DNA of 64,000 nt from Arctopsyche grandis (lineage: Eukaryota > Arthropoda > Insecta > Trichoptera > Hydropsychidae). Where the stretch lies: NCBI RefSeq assembly GCF_051622035.1, contig NC_135364.1, positions 11,237,001 through 11,301,000 of the forward strand, read 5' to 3'. Position 1 is the stretch's first letter, and every line of letters begins with the position of its first letter. The notes below the pieces were generated by a model. That model was not told the origin of the DNA. It did not search any database and was given only the letters and a program-made list of their open reading frames with translations. Positions 1 to 14,337 of this stretch are shown piece by piece. The translations under genes and the position numbers were made by a program.

Positions 1-2446
1 TATTATAGTATATATATAATCGTACGCCGCAGCCAAAATATTTTTGTGTAGTGGTGAAAGTTTAATTCATTCGATCAATTAAAACATAGCGCGGATTGTA
101 TATGTATAATATAAAGTACGAACCCAGTGCGTTTATTTAATTTTGTATTAAAAATTCATATTTTCTTATAAATTGTATTTCACTTAGTATATCATAATAA
201 TTATATATATACATAAAATGAGCAGCACAAAGTTTATTAAATTCAATGAAGATATTAAATGTAAATGAACTTTTAAAATACTACACTTCATAATATGCGA
301 AATAATGAAATATAAAATTTTCACAGTAAGTGAAAGTGTATTCAGGGGTATAGATATCAATTATCGCTAGTTTTATTTTAACTCGATCCAATTATTATAA
401 TCTTCCATTACAAAGAGTAATAAAAACGTGTAAGGCTTTTAAATTTTTCAGATACGATCGTCTTTTTTAAGACTGAATTTCATCGAATTATCACTTTTGT
501 ACTCATCAATGATCTATGTGGTAAATTATATCAAATTTAGAAGTGGCTTTATTAGACATATTTAATAGATGTAAATAAAAATCTCGATTACCGTTTTTAA
601 ATGCCTTATAGTTCTGATAGTTATCAATAATGTAAAAGGCCGCCGGATTCATGGAACATTTCTCGCATTCAGTTAACGAACCGCAAACACCATTATATAT
701 ATGTATTCAAACTCGATCATTTTCATATTGTATGATATTAAAAAGTGTGTAGAGAGAGCCGCACAGTCATTGATGGTTAATATTATTGCGTGTACATGTG
801 CGTGTGCAAAAATCCCTCCAAATGTGGTAAGAACACATCTATAATGTATCTGTAGTGTTTATTTACCAAATTATGTGATTATTGAAAATAAATCTACTAA
901 TTTAATCAAATATTTATCACGAATTGAAATTTATCTCGTCTATCGGTATGTGAAGTATTCAATTTACGTGAATAATTTACTAGGTGTTTAGACTATATAT
1001 GAAATCTCAACTTGCATTTGTAAATATTGATTAAATTACATGGTTGTTTTTGTGGTTGTTCAATATTGTACTCTTTCGTTTAGTATGAATGTATGTTTAG
1101 ATTTATGTGTATAATAGTCGTGCTCATTATTATCAGTTCGCTGAGTAAATGCCAGACTCTTAAGATTAATTTATTGTTGTTTTTTTTTTTTTTGTGATTT
1201 GTCTTTTTTGCATTAAGAATAAAAGACTAATTTTATGTTTAATTTAAACTGCGCTTTTCAGCGTTTATTATAATTAATTCTTGCATAATAATTCGAATGA
1301 ATTATTGAGTGTGAGCCTAAAAGCGAAGGCCTATAACTTACCAATGTAGTGTAACTCTCGACTTGAGTGATATTTGTATGTTAGTATATCTGAAATGCAT
1401 ACTCACACCATTTTCATAGTTCTGAATAGATTTGTGTATATTTTTTTGTACATAACTTAATTTTAGTTAACGATTTTATATTGTTTAAACGTATTTACGA
1501 CTATCGCTTGATATGAAAATATTCTTATATGAGTATATTTAATTGTGATGTAATGAATTATTTGAGATTTTATTATTATTCTCGAATTTATGTCGATTTT
1601 CAAACCTACTGTACCTATACATGTTAACCTTCATGTTCATTTTTTAGTTTTATCTATACTGTATATTTGAAAGGCATTACATTTATTGTAATAATAATAA
1701 CTTATTCAGTAAATAATATAAAAATAAATTAATTTCCAAAAAATAATTTTGTTTTACTTTTATATTTTTCATTTAATCATCAAGCTCTTTCCTATTTGAA
1801 TCCCACTTTTGGAATCCCACTTTTATCTATCACTATCACTATTCCTCTTGGAATCCCACTTTTATCTATCACTATGTATTTTGAGAATGTCAAAAGTTTA
1901 CTCCAATTGAGTGGATTAGGAGGCGGATTAATCTGGCCGAATCCAATTGATTAAAAATCTATAAAATAAAATTTAATAGATTCTAACTATCGTTCAAATA
2001 CAGAACTTACTCAGAAATGCTTCATTTACACATAATATTTTTCAAATTAGATTGCCTACTGTGTAAATTTCGTTATTTATGTAAGATACCATTAAATGGG
2101 AAATCAATTTTATAGCATTTTCGCACAATTCACAAAATGTATTTACACACAAAATACATTTGTACCTAAAATCCATCCGTTGTAGGAAAAGACTTATATG
2201 CTGTCCTTTTCACCCGATCTCGACAGGTTTTCAAAAGCATTTATTTAGTTTGTAGTACTGGTAGTTCTAAAGGCTTGTTTTCGATTAAATACTGACACCA
2301 CCAGTATCGGTACTTTTGGTAATGCCCGTGAGCCAGTTGTCGGGTGAGTGAAATTTCGTGTGCGTAATGCCGTTGAGTGAAAGGTTCGTGAGCCAGTTGT
2401 CGTGACACCATCTCGACCAATAGCATTTCGTACGTACAATGTTCTA
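1..2446. other. AT-rich DNA without a recognised gene
   Basis: No convincing coding frame. A phrase, GGAATCCCACTTTTATCTATC, is duplicated near 1812-1870, and GTGAGCCAGTTGTCG near 2329-2402. AATAAA-type signals near 1720 could belong to a gene lying to the left, but nothing proves it. Confidence 0.5.
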
Positions 2447-2666
2447 TCTAATATATAATTTCTAAAAAAGTCCTTGTATGTAAGTATGTAAGGTTTGGTT
2501 GGTAGTCTCCGTGACGTTAAATTTAATAAAAAAAAAATGAATATTCAAATAAATTTAAATAAAATAAAACTATTCCAATAAATTAAATACAATGTTTACT
2601 ATTAAATTAGCCATTTTTAAGTGGTTTATATTGCAAATACCGAGCGAAGCCGGGTAAAACCAGTAG
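2447..2666 (+). mobile_element. Non-autonomous Helitron
   Basis: Begins TCTAATATATAATTTC after an A and ends with the family's GC-rich phrase CCGAGCGAAGCCGGG and CAGTAG (CTAG in other copies). A TC start, a hairpin-prone 3' end with CTAG, and A/T host flanks are the Helitron signature. About 220 bp, no coding. Confidence 0.7.
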
Positions 2667-4976
2667 AAATACTATCGGTCGAGAGATGCTGAAAGAGATT
2701 GCTATGTAGTACGTTTTACGTTTAAGTCATTATAATATACTATAAAATATAAAGTCTAAGAATTTTTTTTTTATAATTTCAATAATTGTTTTTTTTTATT
2801 TTTTGTTTTATTTACTATTTTTCTATTAAATTATTTTTTTTTTTTTTTAAATACTAAACTTTAAAATTAAATATTTTTTTTAATTAATTAATCTTATTTT
2901 ATATTCAAATATTTTATATTCAAATATTTTATATTCAAGATTTGCATGGAAATCTTTATTTATTTTGAAATCGTACAAGTATCAATATATGTACATATGT
3001 TTGTAAATTATTTTGAAATAAATAAATTTTTCGTATGAATAAATAAAATAAAAATAAAAATCGTATTGTAAAATTTGTGTCAATTTAAAAATGTTTATCG
3101 TATATTTCTGTAGATGTCTCTTTAATGAATAATTAAATTAAAGGAAAACCACTGAAAACACTTTTCTATTCCAGCATAATCTGCAAAATAACTAAATCAA
3201 TATATAAATAAATATACAAAAAATCATATTTTTTTAAATTAGCATTGTACATTCAATTTAATCATTTCAAATCCCCCCAAATTCAAATCCATTTTCTTTG
3301 GAAAACGGCTCAAAGGTAAATTTCCAGGACGCGCATGCGCGAGTGTAAATGCCTTGTGAATTTTTCATAAGAAGCCCAATACACGTTGCTCATGAAAACG
3401 ATGCAAACTTATTTTAAAATGTTCTTTGTTTAAAAACGATATTTTCATAAAATAAAATGAATTGCATGAGTCAGCTTGTCTTGTGCGTGACCTATTATGT
3501 ATGTACATATGTCAACATACATACATATGAATGAAATCATTCGTATCGATTCAAAACTTTACCTTACAGCTGAAATTATCACCGCTTCGCTGTTTTTATT
3601 TGTAATAAATTAATTTTATACGAATACTGATTTGAATTGCATAATGTTTGGTGGTCCTTTATACACACTCTTCCAAAAGTAGTGCTATCCCTAATAATAA
3701 TCCCTAGTTTTAGAGAAATTTAAGCTACATGTGTATACATAAGTATGTACATGTATACATATGTAAGTATGTCTGTTCAATTCCTATCCATATTTATGCA
3801 ATGGTGTTACTTCAATATCACGTTGGACAAAAAAAAACAAACAGATTAAATTTAATTAACGATATACACGCCGTATGTCATTCAACTATTCATTCACTGT
3901 AGATAGGTAATCAGGGACTGCACACTAAATTAAAAATTATAATGTAGATCACACACTGAAGTAGCACCAAAAATGTAATAGAAATTAATTCAAACAATTA
4001 GTGTAATTCAAAATTAAATATCGAATGTAAAAAAAAATATCGGATTTTTCCTACTTGACAAATTTTTGAAAACTTATGGTGCCTCTATTATTTTTTTCTG
4101 TTGACACAGATGGTTGTATTTGTTTTTATTTGATTGAATAAACATTAGACAAACAAGAAAATAATAACTGACTAACATACCTCTTTTAACTTGGGCAGTA
4201 TTAGCAATTAACTGTGAGATTTTGGTGTTTTTACTAAAAATCTTTAAAAATGAAATTAAAAAAAACCGTAAGACTTTGGACTGAGGCGTGTGTGGCTCAA
4301 AATGTTGTTAATTATGTAAGCTATCAACCTTTCAAGGCTTTGTATCGAGCTACCAAACACTCTGTATTATATATTTTTTGTTATTTCTTGTAGTTTTTTT
4401 TTATTTAATTATTTATATCTTATTGTTTTTTATTATTATTATTGACATCTTTGGGTCCATTAGCTACACCGCCTCTCCCAATTATTTTTAGCTCCGTCCG
4501 AAGGGTCGAATTGGTATATATCACCGTCAAGTTAGTATAAACAATTCTATAGAATTTCAACGAGACCCGCACTATACCGCGTATTTGACGCCGTATACGC
4601 GTGTTTTTTTTGTATGTTTAAAACTATCTAAAAAAATATATCCCGCGTACAGCATACGGCATCCCTCGCTGTGTGATCACGCCTTTAGGGACTATTTAGC
4701 GGCGACTTATTCTGACTATACTAAATGCTAATTTTAGCCAATACCCATCTTCCTGATAAATGGAAACAGCATTTGATAAATTTGCTAATATTTTTATATA
4801 TTCATCCATCTATTAGATAAAATATTCTGTTACATAAAAAAGTATACTGGTTTTATCTCACGACTTACGAGGACAGATACCCAAAAAAAAAAAGTATGTA
4901 CTGTCGTGGTAAAATCAGTACCTCAGTCTCGATCAGTGCTTCCCGGCAATATTCAAGTCAAACGTACATCTCTCTT
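2667..4976. other. Intergenic, AT-rich, no gene seen
   Basis: Poly-T and poly-A tracts, a triplicated ATTTTATATTCAAAT near 2897-2940 and TACATATG-type simple sequence. Nothing else supported. Confidence 0.5.
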
Positions 4977-5617
4977 CAGTGGCGTAGCTACCGCACCCGC
5001 AGACCCCGCAATGCGGGGGGGGGCGCCACGAAGCGCGCCTTTTTCACTGATTTTTTAATTTGTTCGGTAATTTTTTTGAAATAACTTTTTTAAAAACTTC
5101 TCTTATTTTTCAACCTATTTGTACTATATATGTATGTACATACATTATTACACATATTTTGAATTCATCCTCATTGTGTAATTGATCTATGCCAATAGGG
5201 GTAGAAGTCTGCCGTCTTTTTCCAACTTTTGAACGACAGTGCCACTTCAACCTATTTGCTGAGAATTCTCTTATTCTTGTATATATTTTTTCAATGTGTA
5301 AACAATAAAAAAAAATTATATGATTAAAACCAATAAAATATATAAATTTTTCGCTGTCACCATTAACAGGTGGGAAGTTTTTAAGGAAAATTCACCATCA
5401 GTTACTTTAAACAGATTGTACACTGCTTGTTGGTCGTCCAGATTAAACTATTAATGCACTTCGATATATAGGTACATATACCGATACGTAAAAAAGGTAT
5501 AAATTATTAATTTGGAAAGTTATTTTTCTGTTAGTAATTAATATGAATATATGGGGGGGGGGGGCACCTTAAAATATTTTGCGGGGGGGGGCACCAGGAA
5601 TTCACGCTACGCCACTG
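4977..5617. mobile_element. Non-autonomous hAT element
   Basis: Ends CAGTGGCGTAGC and its inverse GCTACGCCACTG. Both flanks carry TCTCTCTT (4969-4976 and 5618-5625), a perfect 8-bp target duplication. 641 bp, with G-runs just inside both ends and no transposase. Confidence 0.9.
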
Positions 5618-7009
5618 TCTCTCTTTCAAATACATAGATGTGCGAAAGAAGCTTCACGCCATAATAGCGCAGATCCGTGTACGTGTGTAGCGCAACAAAT
5701 TGGCAAATTTGAAAGATTTGCACGATTATCGAATGTGTGCGAAGCTGGAAATGTACCTAGACATGGTATAGGTAGTGTGCGCGCGCCTCAAGCAGGTCAC
5801 GGCGATATTGTGCAATGTGTAGGTAGAGAGAGAGAGAGAGGAAAAGAGGGGACACAGGGGGGCAGAGGGGCAGAGGAGTAGGGGGCGAAGGGGCCCTCGG
5901 TCAGTGCGGGCCGCTGGCGATGGTGGGCGGCGGCCGAGTGAGGCGCCGCAGCCCCACCGGGCGCTACGCCCCTCGCTGAGCCCCCATCCACAAAACCAGC
6001 CAGCGTTTTATTCAGGTACGATTTTCTCGGGTACTTTTCGCGGCTTTTCCCCGACCACCCCCCACCCCCACCCCACAGGCTAAAAACCTGCGAAAATGGC
6101 GCTGCGATCGTTTCGAAAACAAACGAGATTTTGGAGGATGCGCGCCTGCGTTTCGGTACCGATCTGATATGGTCCATTGAATTTCATACTGAATTTTAAT
6201 TCGATTCAAAACCCTTCAAAACTCATCATTATTACACATTCATATGATACATAATAATAAAAAAATAAAAACAAATGAATCAATATTTTTTTGTTTTTAA
6301 ATTTGTTTACCTATACACAGTGTGCAACAATGGACCAACATCAACTTGCAATTCGCACTGTCTATTCCGGTTTTTCTTGTTTCAATTGCCATAGTTTAAA
6401 AAAAGCATAATTTAATTCATCAATATGTTACTTAGTTCACATACATACATATCTCGCATCATTTTTGTAATTTTTAAAAGCGCTAAAACCAACTAATACC
6501 TCGCTTTTGTTTACAATCGGTCGTCATTGAATTCCGAAGCATATGTTTGGATTTTTTTTGCTACAGGTGTAAAGGTCAAACTTTGTTAATTCGATGCGCG
6601 GATCTAACAACTCTTTCAGAATCGTAAAGTATACCGTTATTTGGAATTATATTGTGTGAAATGTTTTACTAATTATTATTCTAAATACTAGTAATTTGAC
6701 TTTGAACATACTTGACACACTCGTCTGGACGAATTAGTGAGTAATTTATGATGAATATTTTTCGATTGAAGCTACGACGGATTTTGTATTAAAATTTGTA
6801 TGAAAATGAAAAAAAAATGAAGCGTTAAAATACATCGCCTCGAAATTGAATAATTGAAATTTTCCATAAAATAAAACTATTAACTTATTCATCTATATTT
6901 CGCACACCTATCTACACCTTTTTATTTGCACGCATACATATTTATCTATATTTATATATCATTATTATTATTATTATTATATAATTTTTTTATACCAGGA
7001 AGGCCTGAC
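5618..7009. other. Intergenic; GC-rich patch at 5780-6130
   Basis: The patch contains (GA)n, G-runs and C-runs and opens frames on both strands, but none resembles a known protein. No splice structure supported. Confidence 0.4.
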
Positions 7010-7452
7010 ATGTAATCCCGATGCGCCTTCCTGGCCAGAAACGTTCATTTGATACAAATATTATTAGTATTATACAAAGTATATAAATAAATAAATATCA
7101 ATTAATATCCACAGAGACATCTATGGTCAAATTTGTAAATTTACAGCATTTAAACAATTCGGCGAAATTCAGTAAATACATATCAATTAACTTCCACATA
7201 GACATGTATGGTCAGATTTGTAAATTTGCAGCATTTTATACAATTCAGCGAAATTCGAGATTGACGAAAACTTGAGATTTTGCGAGAAAATGGGTAAGGT
7301 TCAATGAAAATCAGATAAATTGGCAAACTCTGATAGGAAACAATCGACCTGGAGTCACAAATCCAAGGTCTGGCCAGCAGGAACCAGAGGGATTTGAACC
7401 CGTGACCACTCTGTTGAAAGCATTATATGCTAACCACTAGTCTATTCTGCTG
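7010..7452 (-). mobile_element. tRNA-headed SINE
   Basis: Read on the minus strand it begins near 7452 with a tRNA-like head whose B-box reads GGGTTCAAATCC, continues through a body shared with the copy at 39011, and ends with a hairpin (CCAGGAAGGC...GCGCCTTCCTGG) and an AT-rich tail. The head is degenerate, so it is not called as a tRNA gene. Confidence 0.65.
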
Positions 7453-7824
7453 TTTATAATATAATACATATAAAACCGGACGCGATGTTTGTATGTATGT
7501 TCGAGTGCATCGACATAGAGATTTCAAGAAAACAAATTTTAGAATACCGGGAGTATACGTTATGCATGGGGATGTGGCGTGACGACCGATCGTGTCGAGG
7601 AGACGCGGGGTAGCAGGGAAGTGGAGGGTGTGGAACGTCTGACATGTACTCCTGATATTGAGCGAGTTGGTACGGTTGGCGTCAGCGTCAGATGCGCGGG
7701 AGCGTACACATCCACGAAAACACACACACATCATCATTCATCATTTCGAACGGGTGAACGGGGAGCGTTTTAATACACGCGCGCGCCTATAAATTACCTA
7801 ACACTATATTTATATATATATATA

Positions 7825-8031
7825 CTAGCCGTATTACCCGGCTTAGCTCAGTATTTGTAATATAAACCGCTTAAACATGACTAATCTAATAGTAAACATT
7901 TTATTAAATTTATTTGAATAGTTTTATTTTATATAAATTTATTTGAATACTCATTTGTTTTTTTTATCAAATTGACTGTCACGAACAAACAAACATATAT
8001 AGTAAGTCTCTTTCAAAATTATATGTATACC
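7825..8031 (-). mobile_element. Non-autonomous Helitron
   Basis: Inverse copy of the family at 2447: starts CTAG with the GTATTACCCGGCTTAGC hairpin phrase and TAAACCGCTTAAACATG, and ends near AAGTCTCTTTCAAAATTATA. A further 5'-end fragment in the same direction lies at 8160-8190 (GTCTC...AATTATATATTAGA). Confidence 0.7.
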
Positions 8032-8159
8032 AGAATCCGGCCCCTGCGCCACTGGCGCCTTCACCCCCGGCCCGAAGGCGGCTTCACCCTCATCGCCTTC
8101 GCCCCCGGAGACTTACGGGAACTACGAACCAACGAATGAAGATTGCATATGTACATATA

Positions 8160-8190
8160 TGCAAAGTCTCTGTCCAAATTATATATTAGA
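8160..8190 (-). mobile_element. Helitron 5'-end fragment
   Basis: AAAGTCTCTG followed by CCAAATTATATATTAGA is the 5' end of the same Helitron family. The DNA at 8032-8159 is GC-rich (CGCCTTCACCCCCGG) and not otherwise placed. Confidence 0.45.
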
Positions 8191-10969
8191 TAACATATAA
8201 CTTTATTTTAATTCGTATATCAATTCCTTTCCGAAGCCACCCGTTGAAATCAACGGGCACAGTACTAGTTTATTATATTTTCACATAACATCATTATCTC
8301 CGTCTTCTGAGTAATCATACCTGTAAAATTCCGGTTCAGTCCAATTATAATTTGCAAGTCTAAATTCGGAACGCATTTAGATTCTGCTAAGTACATACCT
8401 ACGCTTGCCTTCCCGCCCTTTCATTACTCTTATCTGCTTGATCGCACCGGTGAGTTTCATCAAATCGTACACTGAAAACAGGTCTCAATCGTCATCCGAC
8501 CCACAATTGATAAAAGGCCCAATTTATATTATTTAAGTTCAAAACCAACACAGGTAGTCTTGTTTGATGCAAATTTATTCCATTTTACTATGTATGTATG
8601 TATGTATATCAAATTTATTGTTTAAATTTAAATTTTCTACGTGTATTTTATGTAAGTACATACAGCAGTTTGATTCATAATTTGAAAATTTCGTAAACAC
8701 TGTTTTTTTTTTTTTTTGTACTCACACATAGTCAATAAGCGAGTGTGCGATTTTTGTTTGGAGCTGGCATGATTTTTAGCAACAAACATCAAAGCAAAAC
8801 ATCGGTATTCCCGTGTCTAATGCACGCTTTCATCGCGTTTATTATATCCCAGTAACTCGCATAAATAATATATGATTTTTTTCAAACTTGTTTCCCACTC
8901 AGCCGTGCGTATTTGCATTGCAAATGGTTATCTTTTGTCGTGAAACTTTTGCCATTTTGTAAACGCCGCGCGAACCGAGCGAAAACATGATCATTTATTT
9001 ATGCCGGCTACTAGCGGAAAAATCATTATTTTTTTATTATCATCATTTTCAAAGATTACCTCTATTTTTAATATACAATTTTATATGTCAAACTTCCGTG
9101 TACTACACTGTGAAATTCGTAGTCTTCGTATAACGACTGCCGCTACTCACATATGTATGTATATGTCGCGATTTTTATTACTTTCAAGATCGAATTTATA
9201 TATTCGTTCTTCAACGGAACGAACGAAAAAACTCAGTACACAAAAAGTCACCGCAACACATGACCAATTGCGATAATTGTAGATGATGGTACTATTCAAT
9301 CTGAGCGGTTAATCGCTGACGCTATAACTGTGAGTCGCGAGCATGAGAACGCTCGATCAATTAATTCCACATATGGATCTATAATATATATTTAACAATA
9401 AGTGGGTGTGCAAGGTGGTTTATAATCCAGGTACATATAATGCATAATTACTGTCCCTTTCACGGTATGACTCGGGTGAAGTATCAACTTTATAGCCCAT
9501 ATAAAATATTCCACTCCGCTCTTCTACATTCATATACATACATATGTCATGCTAATTAATATCGCACGTGAGCCAAAATGTGGGGAGCGAATTGAAATAA
9601 TAATTAAAAGTGACGCGATCGCATGTATGATAATCATATATAAATTGGGGTGGTAAAAATAATAGTCGAAATGTATGTACATTATTTTTAATTGCAGTCG
9701 TATTCTATGTATTAAGAATTTGGCGATTTTGTCGAATTTGGAATGTTTCCGTACGAAAGTTCTTATCGTTTTATCATTGTTTGGTATCTTATCTTTACAA
9801 ACTACCCTCCCGTTCAAATTCAAACGATTCGGGCGAATCTTCCTTTACTTTCAAGACATATTCAAGCTCGGCTTTAATTATATTTAAATATTATAGATTA
9901 GATAAGCTATTTACATTCGAGTTTGAAATTAAATTAAAAAAATGCTGACTAATTTACAAAAGTTATGAATCATGATTTGAACTGGGAAACCTTATTTTGA
10001 AACGACAAAAAATTGGCAAACTACTACAGTGTAGCAATTTATTTATCATTCTGGTTAAATATGTGTTATAAAATGCTTTTTTTGTGTTCTATTATATTAC
10101 TCATTATCATATCGTGCAAAATAATTAGCATGATTGTATTATCATATATTAAATATATTAAAGTTATTTAATTAAATATCTACATATGTATATACAACAC
10201 AATAAAGAAAATTGAATAATGTACATTTAAACGTATTTATTTGAATTTTCTTATCTTATTAATACTATTATATTATCTAATTTTAATGTTCGTGGTTAAG
10301 GCATAATTCGAATAAAGTTTAATAGCTTATTTTTTGTATATATTGCACCGAATCCGTGAAATTGGCAAAAAAATCCTAATTCTTAAAATAAAGCAAGCAC
10401 GTTGACGATTTCACATATTCGATCAACAAAACGTAAGCATATAGTCATATGTACATATGGACACAATAATATATAGTTGAATATTACCAAAGATCGGCGT
10501 TGGGACGATATTTTTGGCACAAAAAATGGTCAACCATGCTTTTTCGCTGTGTATATTTTATGTAACAAATACAAATAATAAGATTTTTAACTTTTTCGTA
10601 TTATATAAACACAAACATTAAAATAAGATAATTTAGGGTAGTTTGAAGCTCGGGGCAAACATGATGCTAGCACCCCCCCCCTCCTCCCCCTATTTTTTAT
10701 TCACAATTTTCGTTTACCTACTTCTATTAAGTAAAATATCAAAATTACCGTTCTCATTTGATACTACATAGTAACAAATAAATAAAATTAACCACTTTGT
10801 TTGTAGAAACCGATTCGATTATTTTATTATATGTGTTTAGTGCCAACCATTGACTCTACCTCTTGAATATATCACAAACTAACGACTTTTTTCAATTTCA
10901 TTAGTATCACAGAATATTTTTAGATGTCACTGTGAAGAAACCAAAATTAATTTCGATTCATAGCCTTAA

Positions 10970-11527
10970 CCTTTGAAGGACGGAGCGTCGAGATCGAACG
11001 AGTGTCCCGAACCGGGGTCGAGTGAGACCCCAGTATTTTTTAATCCAAATCCAGCTTTTCTCAATACAAATGGGTTCAATATATATCTTATTAATCATTT
11101 TATACATCAACATAAAAAAAGTTTTAGTCCTATAGCATGTTTTTGACTAATTTTGTATTAAAAATAACGACAAGCATCAACACGCAAACGCGCATAGGTA
11201 AGGCCAACAGGCAACTGCACGACTCAATAACCACGTGTCGAGAGCGGCGAAAACAATAGCTTACGAAAATATAGCTGTCTCTTTATTTCGCATTGATTCA
11301 TCAATCAACAAGAATATGCAAGCGAATCTTTAAATCATACTTTGAAACGTAAAAATGTATAAATGTATTTTTTTTACGATGTACCCCTTTTCTAAACCAT
11401 ACAAAATCTATTAAAATAAATTTCTTGTAGTTCATTCTAGGAATGCAACAAATATAGGGTGTATAGCTTTAAAAACCACATAGCTATTACGAAAAACGTA
11501 AAAATTGGAGCACTTCGGTGGGGAGGG
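10970..11527. mobile_element. Possible piggyBac-type MITE
   Basis: TTAA lies on both sides (10966-10969, 11528-11531). The ends read CCTTTGAAGGACGGAGCG and, inverted, CCCTCCCCACCGAAGTGC, which match only in part. No transposase. Confidence 0.4.
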
Positions 11528-12139
11528 TTAAATACGAAAGAGCGTGCATCGGTGCGCTTATGGTGGTTAAAAAGAAAATATTGTCATTTTCGTTAATAGC
11601 TAGGGAAAATTGTGTCTTTGTAGCACTCGTCTTCATTTAAATAAACATTTTAAAAAGCATAAAAAAACGATATTACCAACTGTATTTTGCCCCCCCCCCC
11701 CCCCCCCCCTCTCCCCACGGATCCTATACGTAGAATAAATTTAGATGATTTCAAAACATTAATTATTTTGTTGTTTTTTTTTTTATTATTTTCTAGAATA
11801 CAATAATTAATTTCTAAGTAAATGAATCAAAGTAAATTTAAAGTACATATGTATGTTATAATATTATACAAAGTACTTGTCACTTTTTTATGCTACTATC
11901 AGTATAATGGAAAATCAGTATTCAGTATAATGGAAAATCCATAAAAATGTATCTCAATGAACTTTTTTTTCATATTCTTCGAAAATGAACGTTCGTAACA
12001 TGTCGGAATTTAATATGAGGATCCCGATGGGAGAAATTTTGAGGATTGCTCCATTCAATAAGTGTTTGCACGCGATCTCACTCGCAAACCGTTCCAAATC
12101 AGTTGATGGATCAAAATCAAACGAGGCGGTCGTGCCCGC

Positions 12140-12180
12140 TCCTCCTTCGGCTGCCGATGTTTGAGAACCACTGTGGTAGT
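12140..12180 (-). mobile_element. hAT-like end fragment
   Basis: On the minus strand: CCACAGTGGTTCTCAAACAT. This is a hAT-type terminus, continuing into an open frame with no ATG (to about 11954) that I do not recognise. The other end was not found. Confidence 0.35.
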
Positions 12181-14165
12181 TCCGGTAGTGTTTTCTTCTT
12201 CCGTTCGCCAATGACGAGTCTTATCGCAACGGACTGACTCTTATCACCACTGTTATTTGTGCGTATTTTTACATTTTACTCACAGCTGAACCAATTCACG
12301 CGGATTATTATAATATTATATATGTACTATTGCTGTTATCGTACATACATAATAACATCATGTAAATATCTTTTAATACACTTACATACATGTCATTAGT
12401 TTTCTTGCGAAATGTTCACAGTTAATTATTGCCAGTGTCGACCCTGAATCCTCTATCTGTATGTTTATGGTTTACTCAGGTGTCAATTTCATTTTGAGCG
12501 GTTGCCACTGTCATGATTGGTCTTTTTATTAAGAAACGCTTTTGAACAAGTGACATGGTGTTTCAACGTCAAATCTAAATAAGTGTCAGTCGGTACGATT
12601 TCTTCAGATGTTACTTGGACGTGATATGATGTGAACGTTTAGAAGTATGTAGTATTCAAAATAAACAATATTAACAGTAGGAAGAGACCAATATTCGCAA
12701 TGTGATATGTTGTACGTATGTATTATACATATTCTATAGTAAATATGTTCACGATTTCAAATATTGAAATTATTTTTTGTATCTTAGTTTTTTATTAAAT
12801 TTGTGATTGATGTGTATTTTTAATGAAAACTTGATATATCTATTATTACGTTTTACAATATGTTGAAATACTAAAATAATTGAAATACTGTTCCAATAAT
12901 GAAATAATATTCCAACTCCTCTACCTACAACACTGCCTCATATGTAAACTGTTCAACTTAAAATTGATTGAATTCATAAATGTTCTTAAACATTTACATA
13001 GTCTTATCCTTACATCCTTGTCTGACGCATCGACGTAAATTACATTTACCAAGCGGATTATCTGATTCATCATCATCAGAAATCTCTTTAATCCCATTTT
13101 TATTAATTTACTTTATTTGAATTTACGTGTATTGTATTTTAAAATTTAAATCTGGGACCAATTTATATTTAATTTTGCATCAGGTTCCTACTAGATAGTG
13201 CTTCCAATCCCGGAAGGTTACTTCAGCACCGGGATTGCGGTGCTGGGAATTTCCGATCCCGGGATCCCGGTGCTAGCACCGGGATTTCAAATGTATGAGA
13301 AAAAAAGTTCAATTGCATGTTTCATATTTCAAAAACGTTCAATTGCATTTTGCAAACTCTCCCGATGTTTCACGCAAAAAATACTCCCATATTGGCGTAG
13401 TAATTTTGGGAGTTTGACTATATTCTTTAAATTTTCCGTTCGCTTCCATAAATTTCTAAGATTAAATAAAACACATCCGAAAACGTAATTAAATAAAGTA
13501 AAAAACATCGCTTTGATTCATTGATTCGTTTTTTACAAATAGTTTGTACCGTCTAGTAATTATTCATCGAATCAATCCATCTAATATAAAAAAAAATTCA
13601 ATTGCATTTACTTTATGTAAAAAATTCGGATGTGACCAACCTACGACTTTATCTATGTATTTGAGGAATATAAGAAGGATAAAAAACAAAATTCGATAAT
13701 CGAACATATGTACGTATGTATGTACATACACGTTCACACATACCGGCTTTGAGCATTTTCAATACAAATTGAACACAAATGTAGGAAAACTTACACAAGA
13801 CAAAAGTTCTACTTCCGGCTTACGAATTTCGACCAAAAAAGAATACAAATATAAATTTTCAGCTAACTTTCATTTTCAACATTTTTGACTTTTCTAAGAG
13901 GAAAATATCCCGCTTCCGGCTATGAATTTAGTGATTCATAACCGGAATTCATATTTAGTGTTTTTTTTTCATCACATTGATACCACAATTATACTTAACT
14001 TTTTACGTGAAGAGCACACGTGTTAAAGGGGTCGAGAAAATAGTGGAAGAAAAAATTGAACAAGAGTAAACTGCCACTTCAGGTTGATGGATGCTTACCA
14101 ATTCTTATACATAACTTGGTATTAAAAAAAATTCAATAAATTGAGTCCATCAAAATTTGTACTTA

Positions 14166-14337
14166 TCTCATATATAATTTCAAAAGAGACTTTGTAAGGT
14201 TTGTTAGGAGCATCGATAACAAATATTATTTACCAAATAAATTATATAAAAATGGCGAAACTATATTTACTATTAGTTTCGCCATGTTTAAGCTGTTTAT
14301 ATTACAAATACCGAGCGAAGCCGGGTAAAAACACTAG
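14166..14337 (+). mobile_element. Non-autonomous Helitron, shortest copy
   Basis: TCTCATATATAATTTCAAAAG at the left; GAGCGAAGCCGGGTAAAAAC and CACTAG at the right, flanked by A and T. 172 bp. Confidence 0.75.

Larger units (their letters stand above)
8191..14165. other. Intergenic; scattered repeats only
   Basis: Apart from the possible piggyBac MITE (10970) and hAT end (12140), I see C-runs (10673, 11690) and a CCCGGGATCCCGGTGCTAGC-type palindromic patch at 13200-13290. No gene supported. Confidence 0.4.

Noticed and set aside
5778-6209. Frames in the GC-rich patch
   Set aside because: Low-complexity (GA)n and C/G runs; no protein family seen on either strand.
7385-7452. tRNA gene
   Set aside because: B-box is present but the A-box and cloverleaf are poor, and it continues into a SINE body with a tail.
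9001-9887. Several 65-97-codon frames on both strands
   Set aside because: AT-biased composition, no motifs, no splice context.
11954-12211. 85-codon minus-strand frame
   Set aside because: Has no ATG start (TTG) and overlaps a hAT end; no family resemblance.
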